DNA of 64,000 nucleotides from positions 496,001-560,000 of the forward strand of contig JAGSPU010000054.1 of the NCBI GenBank assembly GCA_019321725.1. The letters run 5' to 3'. This DNA is from Paulownia fortunei. Taxonomy: Eukaryota; Streptophyta; Magnoliopsida; Lamiales; Paulowniaceae. This document shows, piece by piece, positions 12,601 through 24,024 of this stretch (positions are counted from its first letter, which is position 1; every line of letters starts with the position of its first letter). The position numbers and the translations under genes were made by a program. The notes beneath the pieces are model-generated. The model was not told where the DNA came from, did not search any database, and worked only from the letters and a program-made list of their open reading frames with translations.

Positions 12601-15600
12601 ACAAATTCAACCAGCATGTCCATCAATCTACCAGTTATGTCAGGAATAATGGAAAAGAATTGAGCACAAGAAACTTTTGTTGGGCCAAGTTTCATGATCG
12701 CTGCGATGCAACTAAGTGCAAGCATGATAAGGGATATGTCACTTGAATTGCCTGAAACTGAGGACAAGCCTTTCCTGTACCTGTAAAATAACCAACTCAG
12801 TGACTCTAGCATTAATCTCACCGATGAACATATGTGAGTGTTTATGAGTATAACATATGGTATAGCACATTAAAGTGCGTTTACTACTTACACTGCATTA
12901 GCTGGGGCAAAACACTGCTCCTTTTCAAAATAATTAACAAAACTGCTCACCACAACTGGGATTTGCTCAGACCAAAACCAGTCATAAGCTTCAGGATGTT
13001 TGGCCAACAACTTATCTCTAATTACACTCTCCAAGGGAGCAGATTGCCGTGATAGGCTACATTAATGCAATAATAAAAAGTGTTATAAATGTCTTCCAAA
13101 TATATCAGAACAACTGCTAACTGAAAACTCACACAGACACCACATTGCAGGGAGAATGATAACTATCAGACCAAAACCTTGCAATGGAAACTTTAGAAGT
13201 AAATAAGACAATATCAGACTCTTGTTAGCATCATGTATGCAACACATAAATTCATGATTAAAAGAATTGTATAATATGAGAGAACAAACCACTAGTATGT
13301 CAAATAAAGGAAAAACATACAAAACTGTGAAAATGTGAGAACCCAAAATAGAGGGGAAAAAATCTAAAAAGAGTTCACCCTCTTCCTAGATTTTATATCA
13401 AACGATTGTTATAGACATATCAGAAGCCACACAATATGGATTTTTACCTCCTCTGCACAAAGACATTGATATCTCTGTCTCTTCCATCTCCTCGAGATGA
13501 AATCTCACTTGCTGCTTGCAGAAGAGAGTACACAGACGCCTGAATAGTTTTACAAATCTTTAGGCAACCTAGACAGGTAATAACACAAAAAATGAATAAC
13601 AAACTGAACCCTTGCCATACTATCAACACTAATAATAGCGTTATAGATATTACCCACTTTCATAATATGACACATTTGGCACAAACCAATATGAACTCCC
13701 AATAGAGTATAACCATGTAGGGATTATGGTGACTTTAGGAGTAGTTCACCACCTAAGAGCAGTGCATTCGCAACAAGTGATATTCCAGAAGGAGATCAAT
13801 TCTCCAAAATGCAAAGTTGTAAGATCTTTTCTTTCTTTAATTGAACGGAGATTTCTTAAGAAATTCACACAGAATGAGTGGTACAGCCAGCATTAATTTT
13901 GTATTTCAATTTATTGTTGCATCACGGGGAAAAGAAAAATAAGAGAAGCTAAACAAAATCTGTTATCTCGTTGGTTGAAAGGAGATTTCTAAAGAAATGC
14001 CCACTTAATAAGTAGTTCAGCAAGCATTGGTTTCGTATTGTAGCTTAATATGTCATCAGGGGAACAAGAAAGAGAGAAGGTGAAACAAAATCTTCTATTT
14101 TGACGGTTGAAAGGAGATATCTTAAAAAATGCCACTATATGAGTAGTTCAGCTGGCATTGATTAAGTATTTTAGTGTGTCATCAGGGGAGCAAGAATGAG
14201 ATAAGGTAAAACAGAAGGGAAAAGGAGTCAGTTCACTCCTGGCACTGATTTAATTTCTTGAAAATGAAGAACATGTTACGGAAAATGAATCAACTTTATC
14301 AAAATTTACATGTAACTTTTCTTGACAATATCGTAAAACATGTCATTAACAATGGATTAATTTGATCAAAATAGTACACTGGCAAGCACAATATGTTTTT
14401 AGAAAATTCTGCTTTTGGGAAATTAGTTCCTACTATTCAAATCATTCAGGCCAGATTCATGCACGATGTACAGCTAGCTATCTGCAGTCTTCAGCAGTTG
14501 AAGGATTTATAAAGTGAGAAAGATCAGATAGAATAAAGCTTTTCAAAACTTCTTTTGGTTAGAGCGGGGGGTAATTTAAAAATAAAAAATAAAAATAAGA
14601 AACAACATTTCTCATCTATATCTAGTTGAGGCAATAAGAAATTCCATAGTAGAAATGTAAGTTCTAATTTTTGGCCTTCTTATTAGATAATTAGCAAGAG
14701 GAGAACTTCTACATCAGTGCCATACATATTGGCTTCAGGTTTCAGAAGACTTGAAAAAAGGCTTTCAGAATTTCATGGCTGCAACACAACTAAACCAAAC
14801 ATCATTGAGCTATTAAATTGTAATACCAACCTGATAAGAAAGTTCCTTAGCCCAAGCATTTTTGTCCACACCAAGCCAGGCAGTTGAGAACCAAGATATC
14901 TTTGATGAAGAGCTTTGTTCTTTAATTGCCAGCTCAAATACCCTTGCAGCATCATGCAGTAATTGAACCAGGCCAGTATTGTAGTCTTCATCCTGCAAAG
15001 ACTGGTTTAATTTATACCTCATTTCCTCAACATCATTGGTGGTTCTTGCTTGGGGAGTTCCATTAACTGTCACACCATCATCAGCAGAAGCCAAAGGCAG
15101 GAGACGATCTATCCTCCTTAATTTGCGAAAGCAACTGGATTGTTTTCCTAAATATGACAACCTGCAGCTAAGACTAAATTTACCATTTTCCAAATGGGAT
15201 ATCCTTACACGACCTTTCTTCCTTGTATAACAATGATTAAATACCAGGTGATCCAAGCCAGCAATTTTTCCATTAAAGAAATAGGCTCTGATTGGTTTAA
15301 ATGGAAGCCATGGACTTGAAGAGCTGCAAATGAGTATTACAAGGATGAGCCACATGCATAAATAACAAGATACTTCTATAATAAGATAAGTGAATATGTG
15401 TCCCCAGTTCTTGAAACCAGCTGCATTATCACACCTTTTCACATTTTAACCCATAAATAAGAACTAAGAACATTACCAACATCTAGGTTCTTTTGGCAGA
15501 AACCATTATTTTGGCATCAGATAGCCCCACAAAGACAGGCAGAAGCTTAATTAGAAACTTAACAGATGACATGTTCATCATGAGAGGAATTATGGGGCTG

Positions 15601-17885
15601 TGAAAATGGTTTTCGTTTTTGAAAGGAGGCGGTGGAGAGGCACATACATAACATAGTTAAAATCGATGTAGTACTCTCAAATTGATTTTTCTCCTCCTTT
15701 TGCCACCAGTTAAAAAAAATAATAACAATCTGGTTCATTGATGTCCCGCTCTCTCACAGCCCACCCCACAGAAATGAATAAAGTTGCATATAATAAATCT
15801 CAGAATGTATCCAAAAAACTGAAATCAAGAAACTGAATTTGAATTGATAGCTCATATGCATCTTCAATAAAACTAGTTAAAAACTACTCAATTTTTAATC
15901 TAAAATGTATCTACTACTGTATGCGAAAAATCAGATAAAGGCAACAATTCTACGATCTCAAAACTTATTAGTATACATGGCACATGCTTGACTTTGTGTA
16001 GGCATTGGTAATTGTCCTTAGGCTATAAGAACCACTTATATGTCAGGAACTGTGCTCAAGGAAATGTCATGTGTACCAGATATCCAAAATCTATAGAAAT
16101 GGGAAATTTTCAGGGAAAAAAAATTGTGAGCATTCAAAAATTCATTTCCAGGAAGGTCTCCCAAAACCTCGTGTTTGTTTTAGCCACCATGGAAAAGAAT
16201 TGCATTTGTGCCTTCAAGCTGGAAAAATAACCAAAAAGTACAATAGCATTAGTGTCTTCTTCTCTTTCTTTTTTTTTTTTTTTTTTTTGTGTGTATGTGT
16301 GTTGGTCTATTTCTTATATTTATTGAGATGATTTTATATCATAACTGGAAGTTGACAAACAAAATGTGGCTTACTTTTCCCATTCAAAAAAAGCATGATT
16401 TTAATATTTATTGCAATTCATGAGACAAATGATTTTTGAGAATAGTTGTCTAGCAACCATGTAGGTGTAACCCAATCTCCCATTATTGTGCACCCAATAG
16501 ATGCAAATTAAATAATTACTGAACACATTCTGATGTGTGTTAAGTTGATTTTATACCAAAAATTCATATGCCTTTTGATTGACATTTGGTTTGTTTTCAA
16601 GTGTTTATGCTTTATGCATTTAATTTGAATTCTATAATGGCAAAAGGAGAAGAAAATAGAAAAAAACAAAAACTTAATTAAAATTTCGAAGAATCCGCAT
16701 TGTGGCACTATTGATGCAGTGTTCATATTTTCAATCATAACTCTTTGCTCAAATATCATATTGACTTGATTTTTGATCCATTGGAAAGCCAAAAGATAGA
16801 TCTACAACTTTTATGTTTACCATGAAATTCAGTTTATTCGATTTCAGTGAGAAAAATTAGGTTAAAAAGTTAGCACTGGACTGAAACTTTTTGGTGTGAC
16901 ACATTTTTGGTATTTTAGGCGTTACTCTCTCCATAGATTTCTTTCATTTCGAGTTGATTCAAGTTTTTATGGAAAATCAAGACACGTAGCTATAATTCAT
17001 TAGAAAGCAGTAAAAGCCAATTCAGACTAAAAAAAACTCAAAAATTGCTTGTAAGATGATTGATCCTACTAAAGCCTGGGCTCTGAAATTAAGCATATGG
17101 CACCTAGGCGCCAATACAGAGAGCCTAGGCGCCAATGTGCCAATTACATGTTTAATGCTTTCAAATCTTGTCTCATTTTCTTTCTCTTTTCTTGATTTCT
17201 ATTCTTGGCAAATAAAGAATACACTTAGCAATTGCATTATAACACCATACTAAATAAATCTTATAACTGCTAGTGATAATCTCATTCCGTATTATGAAAC
17301 CCATGCAAGAAAAACATTACTCCAACTTTTCCTTATATTTGTCGTCTAAAAGATGACATAAACTTTCAGCAAAATCTCTCCACCCAAAGAAAAAAAGAAA
17401 CACAGCACAAATCAACTGCAAAAGAAAAAACTTCGATTACTTCTGTATACTGACTGCATGTCTAATGTCCGTGAACAAACCACCGAAGAAGTTTCCAAAT
17501 AATTTTATCCTTAAATAAGCTTAAAATAATTGATAAAGAAGCAGCCTACACTATAAGAAACTATTTATAGAAAAAAACTTCGATTACTTCTGTATACTGA
17601 CTGCATTCTAATTTCCGAGTACAAACTACCGAAAAAGTTTCCAAATAATTTTATCCTTAAATACGCATGAAATAAATGATAAAGAAGCAGCCAACACTAT
17701 CAGAAACTAATTATAGGAGACCAACACACATAAATCGAAACCTAGTTTGCGCAGAATTTTCCGGAAATTAATGGAAAAAGCAAGAAGTAGTGCAGAATAA
17801 TATGTAAGCAAAAATGATAATAAAAAATAAAGAAAAATAATTACCTGGAAGAGACGAGGTTCTGGTGGCGCGCCTGGAAAGACAT
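692..17885 (-). CDS. LETM1-like protein, plastid-type, 18 coding exons (two apparent 1-base frameshifts)
   Basis: Coding exons in transcription order: 17845-17885, 14831-15323, 13448-13539, 12892-13056, 12387-12780, 11516-11633, 11355-11427, 11062-11279, 10879-10923, 9578-9620, 8815-9006, 7415-7515, 7200-7278, 6380-6529, 4124-4252, 2061-2230, 885-944, 692-796. All junctions are GT-AG. Start at 17885 chosen because MSFQARHQNLVSS joins exon 2 in phase; stop at 692-694. About 889 residues after correction. The Ser/Arg-rich N-terminus looks like a plastid or mitochondrial transit peptide. The middle holds conserved blocks WFSTAWLGVDKNAWAKELSYQ-type and IAAIMKLGPTKVSCAQFF. Residues about 780-870 carry the LETM1-type segment LTEKEKQALRRTLTDLASVV, GFLMLLP, VTAVGHAAMLAAIQRYVPAL, IPSTYGPERLELLRQLEKVK. 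Arabidopsis has two such LETM1-like genes of unknown function; LETM1 itself acts in mitochondrial K+/H+ or Ca2+ exchange. Exons 6 and 16 are each one base short for their flanking phases (near 11587 and 2086). Large introns hold several tandem repeats. Confidence 0.88.
797..8814 (-). other. Introns 11-17 of the LETM1-like gene
   Basis: The long non-coding stretches between 797 and 8814 are introns lying between exons 885-944, 2061-2230, 4124-4252, 6380-6529, 7200-7278, 7415-7515 and 8815-9006. The largest are 945-2060, 2231-4123 and 4253-6379. They contain poly-A near 5877-5891, poly-A near 7540-7560 and a 52-bp tandem repeat at 2668-2771. No independent gene was recognised; short open frames here have no conserved motif. 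Confidence 0.7.
2668..2771. repeat. Tandem duplication, two copies of about 52 bp
   Basis: Two adjacent copies start with tgttctgg at 2668 and 2720, share the block tattatactatattatacta, and end with tatcttatcc-agct. They differ at a few positions. It sits in an intron of the LETM1-like gene. Confidence 0.85.
13841..14217. repeat. Three tandem copies of a unit of about 130 bp (intronic)
   Basis: Copies begin near 13841, 13975 and 14107 with ttgaa-cg/ag-ggagat and share gccactta-aa-gtagttcag, the run gcattg-tt-gtatt, and catcaggggaacaagaa. Divergence is substantial in copy 1 and smaller between copies 2 and 3. It lies in intron 2 of the LETM1-like gene (13540-14830). Confidence 0.75.
16261..17250. 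repeat. Candidate dispersed repeat in LETM1-like intron 1, with poly-T and paired CCTAGGCGCCAAT motifs
   Basis: The segment begins with a poly-T tract of about 19 bases and a short tg-rich run. It then runs through text unlike its surroundings and ends with two copies of ctaggcgccaat at about 17103-17115 and 17126-17138. No terminal repeats or target-site duplication could be fixed, so calling it a transposon fragment is inference only. Confidence 0.3.
17424..17716. repeat. Tandem duplication, two copies of about 147 bp
   Basis: Both copies start with aaaaaacttcgattacttct and end with aaact-a-ttatag. They share the block agtttccaaataattttatc. They lie near the 5' end of intron 1 of the LETM1-like gene, just downstream of the first coding exon. 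Confidence 0.88.
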
Positions 17886-20800
17886 AAATGGATATAGAAT
17901 TTAGCAGTGAAATTTTGAACGTACGGATATCGTAGTGATAATGGCTTCTGAGGAAAAACAGAAGGAAAAAAAGAAAAATGGTGGAAAATTTGGGGAAGAC
18001 AGAGAATATTATTTAATTTTATTTATGGGGTTAAGAAAAAATTGGGGTTGCTGACGTGGCATGAAGGGATTTCCAACCTTCTATCCGTAGACGTGGGGAG
18101 CGATTCATCACATGTAAAAATGGGCCGCATGGAATCTGGACTTCTGGAGTGGACCCAATTCATCAAATGATAAACTGGGCCGTAAGGATCTGGACTCTGG
18201 TGTCTTCGGGGCCCGGCCCACATGATGTCTTTGATGCTATTGCTACCCACTTGAATTGAAATTCAAAAACCAAATAAATGGATTATCTGATGGCCCTTTA
18301 TCCTTTATTTAAAAAAAAAAAAAGTAAAAGGCACTCAGCTTGTTTAGAAATACGAATTTTTAGATATAGAAGTTCATTTATAAATTTATTAGGTATTTTA
18401 TGGTTAATATTGAATGAATTGTAAAATTCATTTTAAAAAAGTGAGAATTGATGACTTCTCAAAAAATCGTTTTTCACAAGTTAATGAATTTCTAATTTCA
18501 AAACACTTTTTAAAATGCATTTTCACGAAATTTTTTTTTATTAATATCAAAGCACGTTTCAAACAAGTATTTAATAAAAAAATAATTTTTTGAATAAAAT
18601 CTCATTCAAAAGTGCTCCAAAAAAATGCACACTAATTTTTTTTTTAAATCTACAAAAATGAAACATTCACATCGAGTAAAGAAAAGTCTAATATTGTTAT
18701 AATTCTAAACCAACATGTGCAAATTTTCCATGAACATAATTATGAATTTCCAAAAATGTTTGAAATACCTTCCTGCCAATGCTAGGGATTTATTTTGATC
18801 ATAAAAGAGGGGAAAAACCCAAAGAGAGGCCAAAAAAAGTGAAGCAAAACATGGTCTGCTATTCAACTATGTCTGCTATTCAACTATGACAGCAAAAAAG
18901 CAGGTTGCTGTCAAATACTTAACGGAGTCAATCCGACAGCCCCTGTGTTCTTAAATTGTAAAAGAAATAAAAATAAAATATGATGTGGGAAAGTGTTAAA
19001 ATTTAAGATTAAAAGACAAATATATCTTATTTTTTTAGACCAAAAAAATACAATTTAACCCATAATGCATCAAAATTGTGACAGGGACCATTCGATCAAA
19101 TTGTCCTCGAATACCACACAAAACAACTATAAAAGAAAAGATGCCTTTGCATCTACCGTCTACATCACTCATAGTCAGACTTAAGTTTCCATGAAAATGT
19201 ACCTTGATTCATCTTCAATTGTCCTGTTGCCCCATTTTTTTCTCAAGAGCTAATTTATGCTTAAGTTTTTGCCCCATTGTTAACATTTACCCTCGCCTCA
19301 ATTAACAATTTATTTGATTATACTGTTATTCCGAAAGAAAAAAATTATTATTATTATTTTTTTAGTACGTGTGTGTTTTTTTTTTTGACAATTCGACTTT
19401 TCATCCTGCTTTTTCCAACTTCTACAATCCATTTTTGCTCCGTTTTATTTGCACCAAGTATGAAAAAAAAAAAAAAAAAAAAACAACAACAACTCAAATG
19501 AAACAACTATACTCTCAGCTGGCTGACTTATTCATTTATGCTAGACTAAAAAAGGTGAAAAATTAAATATAATTAAATTTCATAGAGTCGTTTTCAATCC
19601 GATGTCATCAAGTGTCTTTCAATTTAAAAATTTCATGCAATAAAATGAGACAGCAAACGACCATATATACCCTCCACCTCTTGGTTGAAAAAATAAAAAT
19701 AAAAAAAACACAATTGTGCAACCATATTTTCCAAGTTCATAGTTTCAGGCCAAAATATTCTTTAACTTTCTCCTATGGTTCAGCAAGTCATACTATTTCG
19801 AGAAATCCCAAGCAAATGACTAAACCTCATGACGTGGGTTACTTTCTATTTTTAATAATAACTATTAATAACCATTAAAAAAAAAAATAACAACTGACAC
19901 TAATTGATATACTTGTGTTATCACTACGTCTTTATAAATAATGAAATATCTTTCTATTTTTTTGTCGAACAGAAGAACTCGATTTTTCTAGTTCTTAGCA
20001 AAGCGAAAATAAAGATGAGAGAAAAGCTTGGAGAAGATATTGCTGCTAGAGATGCTTTTCACATTTTTTTCTTTTACGACTTTAACATGAAGATAATTAG
20101 CAATATTCTATAACAAAAAAATCTGAAAAAAAAAAAAAAAAAGGTTCTACCCCATTGTCCTATCCTTGTGTGAGGTCAACGAAGATCGCATTTCAAAGTC
20201 AAAAAGCCCGAAACATAAATCGCCGTATAATGTCAGTGGATTTGGTCAGAGTGATGTTTTGCCATTTTGCCCAAAAGAATTTCGTGGGCATTTTCACATT
20301 GAAGCTTCGTCATCATGCTGGGCGCTTCTGGGATCAGAAGGACTGTGACACATTTTTCTACGCGTATTTTTATGCAACTCCATGTTACAAAAATCAATTA
20401 TTAAGTGGGTTGAAATTTTAAATTAATGGGAATTTGATGGGTAAGAAGGAAAGGACTATGGCTTCTGCTACAGACGAGGAATGTCACGTTATGAAACTAG
20501 TATTTTGAGGTTGGCGTCCAAATTTTAAATTTATCCATCTTGCGTGTCTCCATATATTAGGAACCTCAAATGTGTAGTGGGTCAGGGTCTAATCTCAATA
20601 ACTCAAACCATGAGCTAGGTTATAAAGTTGATGATTAAATTGGCTACTAATGCCCTTCGTCTTGAAATGAATCATAGGGGCGATCAGTTGGCTACTAGCT
20701 CCATGCATGAATTGTGAAAGTGCGCTGCCTATTATGTGTGTTGTATGAGATACATGTTATAGAATTTATTTTTATTTTAATGTCAATTATTTTATTTTGA

Positions 20801-22383
20801 AGAACTTGCACCTCCTAAATCAGGTAGGGTCACGTGGAAAAGTAAAGTAAAATTATGACAATTGGGAAGTGACAAGAAATCGCATTTAGCATAAATCAAA
20901 GAGCATGCATATTATGTGTACAATAAGCAGTTTAAATAAAGGAATTTATCTCAATAAGTTACACTTTTATATTTCATACACATACTTTATGCATATTTTT
21001 ATTTTATTCTCCAGGAATCTAGTAGAGTTGAGTGTTGGAATCCTTACGTTGGGTCAACCCGATATTTGTTCTGCAGGTTTTTCAGCCATGAAGTAGAGTA
21101 GAAAAGGTAGTAAATGATCACTTAGGGTGCACCTGCAGCAACCAATACATTACAAAATCAATTAGATACCAATCACTAGTTTAATTATTGGGCTAGTAGT
21201 TCTTATTGAGTAAGGTTTGATTTAATTGAATTCGAGTTACTTGTCAATCCTAGCATGTTGAATACATCCAAACAATAATAGGAGTAATAAATATTAGAAC
21301 ACGTTCAGGTGAAGTGAGCAATACCTCAATTACTAATTAACAACGAAACAATACAATTCAATTTGCAAGTAACAATTATTAACAATGAACTATTACATAA
21401 ACAGACAAATGATGAAATTAAGAACCAAAACCTTGGAGTATCGACGCATCAATTTTGTCACGTGAACTAAGTTTCATTCCCCATATATTGGAGCACATTC
21501 ACAAATAGATTTTCCATCTTAATGAGTTACTTAATGAATTGCGAAATAATTAGTTTGTAAACCAAGTTTTAAAAAATCTATCACCGGTTCAATGTCAATA
21601 TAAGTTTTTGACAAGGCCCCTTAGATTTCCATAAAAAAAAAAACCTCATAGACCAATATTAGTTTGTTATTATGTCATCATTATTATCATTTCAAAGGGC
21701 AAAAGGATGACCTAAGAGTTTCAACCCCCATAATTTGATTATCACAATAAGGTCCTAATCAAAAATCTAATGTGCTATAATTCAATGTAAGAATAAATCC
21801 ACAAATTTTGCAGGTCCATCCAACTATGGCTTGCAAAGCTTATCTGATGATGCATGCAGAAAATGACTTTTATCATGTATTGTGATCTGAAGTTTGAATC
21901 CAGGATCGTGACTTTTCTCCTAAATACTTTTCTATATACCCAAAAAACAGAAGTCCAACATTAGGGCATAAAATCAAAATTAATTAAATTAGGACAATAA
22001 CATGTTCAAGCGTAGTATATACGATGATGTTACTTCTTTCCAGACTGTGCATGTATAGATTATCTAATTCTAGATAATGACTGATTAATTTAATATTCCA
22101 TTAGTAGAGTAACTACAAGGTTAGCGTTAAAATGCCGGTAATTATAATTCTAATTGTGGGTCCATTGAATCTAATTAAAAAATTTGAACCCCATGCTGTA
22201 CGCAATCTCTGAACGACTTTAAGTGAGACCACATTTAATGGGAAAGCTGCTCATTGTTGAAGTTGAAGAACACCAAATTACCCTTCATTATACCATTAAT
22301 AAAAAATCTAACTTGCGGTGATTAGGATATAATATAAGGATATTTCTGTAAATATACATGTATGCCTTCGATTTTGGACTACT
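17886..22383. other. Intergenic spacer between the LETM1-like gene and the F-box gene
   Basis: The two flanking genes are divergently transcribed, so this spacer holds both upstream regions. It is AT-rich with poly-A/T tracts (for example 19458-19482 followed by aac repeats, and 20124-20141). A patch at 18330-18580 has short gttt-a-aaatac and gtttcaaacaagtatt ends that suggest an old MITE-like insertion. No gene was recognised. A short frame near 20018-20110 and one near 20166-20348 have no family match that I can name. Confidence 0.6.
18121..18220. promoter_or_regulatory. Three TGGGCC (site II-like) motifs upstream of the LETM1-like gene
   Basis: TGGGCC occurs at 18121-18126 and 18176-18181, and its complement GGCCCA at 18215-18220, about 235-335 bases upstream of the start codon at 17885. 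The first two sit in imperfect copies of a 55-bp repeat that also share atctggact-tctgg. Known: clustered TGGGCY site II elements bind TCP factors and are common upstream of plant housekeeping and organelle-protein genes. The role here is inferred from position. Confidence 0.45.
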
Positions 22384-22391
22384 ATATAAGA
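22384..22391 (+). promoter_or_regulatory. TATA box of the F-box gene
   Basis: tatataag about 100 bases upstream of the start codon at 22491, a normal TATA-to-ATG distance for a plant gene with a short leader. Confidence 0.5.
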
Positions 22392-22490
22392 AACTCAGTA
22401 CAAAAAGAAAAAGAACATTTAAACATTCATCAAAGGTGTTGAAAGTGCCCCAGTACTCCACTTAAAACAGCTATAAACGGAGCGTTAGAA

Positions 22491-23490
22491 ATGATGCCCG
22501 CAGCCACCGTGACCACGGCAGAGCAAGGCGGAGCCACCGGATTTTCCGCCTTGCATCCAGACATCATAAAGTCCACGTTCTCACCCGGTTGGATGGGCCA
22601 GCTCTTGGCTCCGCCGCTTGCTGCTCCACCACTCTCCGCCACCTTTCCTCCCAGGACAACCTTTGGTCCAACATATGCCACTCCACGTGGCCGTCCACCA
22701 GCTCCCCACGACTCAGCCACTTCATCTCCACCTTCCCCGACGGCGGCCCTCGATCCTTTTTCTCGCACGCCTTCCCTATCTTGGCAGGCCGCAGTCTCAC
22801 CCACGCATCATCAAATCCACCACCGGAATTAATCTCAGCAGTCGACATACACTACAAGGACAATTTGATATTCACAAAGACTCAAGAAACGGAAACCGTG
22901 AGCGGTGGTTCCGGTGCTCGCCTTTCAGGATTGACCTTCTCGAGCCCAAGGACGTGGTGCCCACGCCCATTAAGTACCCGGAAGGAGATGAGGCGTGTAC
23001 GGAGATGATCAACGACATGACGTTGAGCTGGATTTTGATCGACCCGGTCGGACGGCGGGCGGTGAACCTCTCATCTCATAAGCCCGTGACGGTGCAACGC
23101 CACTGGTTGACAGGGGAAGTGCAGGTGCGGTATGCTTCAATCCTGGCCGCAGATCATGGTCACGTGCAGTGCGGGATAGTGGTCACGTGCGGAGGGTGCG
23201 AGGGTGGGGAGATGCAGGTGAGGGAAGTCAGCTTAGAAATCGAGGACATGGATGGAATGCACTTGAACGGTAAGGACAGTCTGGTCTTTCTGCAATGGAC
23301 ATTGGAAGGCAAAAAGGGAACAGGGAAAAACAGGGTACAAGAGGGGCAGCGGAGGTACAAGGAATATGTGGAGATGAAGAGAGAGAGAAGAGAGAGAAAG
23401 TTGAGGACAGAGGGGGCATTAGATATGTTGTGCGTGGCTTTTGGGGTATCCATTTTTGTTGCTTTTTGCTGTTTTCTTTTGTCCAGATAG
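22491..23490 (+). CDS. F-box protein, At2g27310/At2g36090-like, single exon (two apparent 1-base frameshifts)
   Basis: Reading begins MMPAATVTTAEQGG at 22491. It continues as an F-box-like segment (ALHPDIIKS, VLTRLDGPALGSAACCS, LRHLSSQDNLWSNI, TWPS), then ISTFPDGGPRSFF, ISAVDIHYKDNLIFTKTQE, WFRCSPFRIDLLEPKDVVPT, LSWILIDPVGRRAVNLSS, VQRHWLTGEVQVRYASILA, GGEMQVREVSLEIEDMDG. It ends with a hydrophobic segment CVAFGVSIFVAFCCFLLSR and the stop at 23488-23490. The order and motifs match the plant F-box group named in the call, whose members are predicted SCF ubiquitin-ligase substrate receptors; targets are unknown. The conserved frame is interrupted by two single-base losses, near 22573 (TCC before ACG) and 22904 (GG before TGG). 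Adding both gives exactly 1002 bases, 333 residues. The C-terminal hydrophobic tail suggests membrane anchoring. Local G+C is much higher than in the flanks, as expected of a plant single-exon gene. Confidence 0.82.
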
Positions 23491-23754
23491 CATTAGAAAC
23501 CAAAGGGATAGAAAAGGAAATTACACTTTTTTAAAGAAAAGGAGAGAGAGACAGAATGAATCATTAGAATGTAGTTACATGGTAGTATTATTTATTTACA
23601 GGGAGTCAAATTATGGGTGCAGTTCAGAATTAGGTGAAGGGATTTTTACTGAAAAATAATCCAAATGTATATTTAAAAGAATACGAATATTTTTTCCAAT
23701 CGTTTTTTTATATATATATTAAAAATCACTAGCAATCCTAATCTGCTGCTTTTG

Positions 23755-24024
23755 TGAAAAAATATTATTTTCGTCCTTAACCTTTCACTCAATCAGCAAA
23801 ATCATCCCTCATATTTTGAATTTGGTTAATTTCATCCTCTGCCAATTTTCACATTTCAATTTCCTGACAAAATAACATTTTTTATATTAAGTTTGAAGAC
23901 AAATGTTATTTTGAAAGGAAATCGAAATAGAGAAGTTGCCCAAGGGATGAAATTAACCAAATTAAAAAAATGAGGGATGATTTTGATAATAAAATAAAAA
24001 GTCAGGGATGAAAATAGGTTTTTC
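23755..24024. mobile_element. Foldback (MITE-like) element with arms of about 125 bp
   Basis: Left arm 23755-23885 and right arm 23895-24024 are reverse complements with scattered mismatches. Matching blocks include aaaatcatccctcat against atgagggatgatttt, tttggttaatttcatcc against ggatgaaattaaccaaa, and aaaataacatttt against aaatgttatttt. The outer ends read ttttcgtcc and ggatgaaaa. Only about 10 bases separate the arms. No coding capacity. It lies about 265 bases downstream of the F-box stop codon and may be transcribed with its 3' end. A clear target-site duplication was not found. Confidence 0.75.

Noticed and set aside
20155..20421. Two overlapping short frames that look mildly protein-like
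   Set aside because: No recognisable domain, no splice or promoter context; possibly a relic, but unsupported.
22430..22848. Long open frames on the minus strand opposite the F-box gene
   Set aside because: They are antisense shadows of a G+C-rich coding exon; the plus strand has recognisable F-box family motifs.
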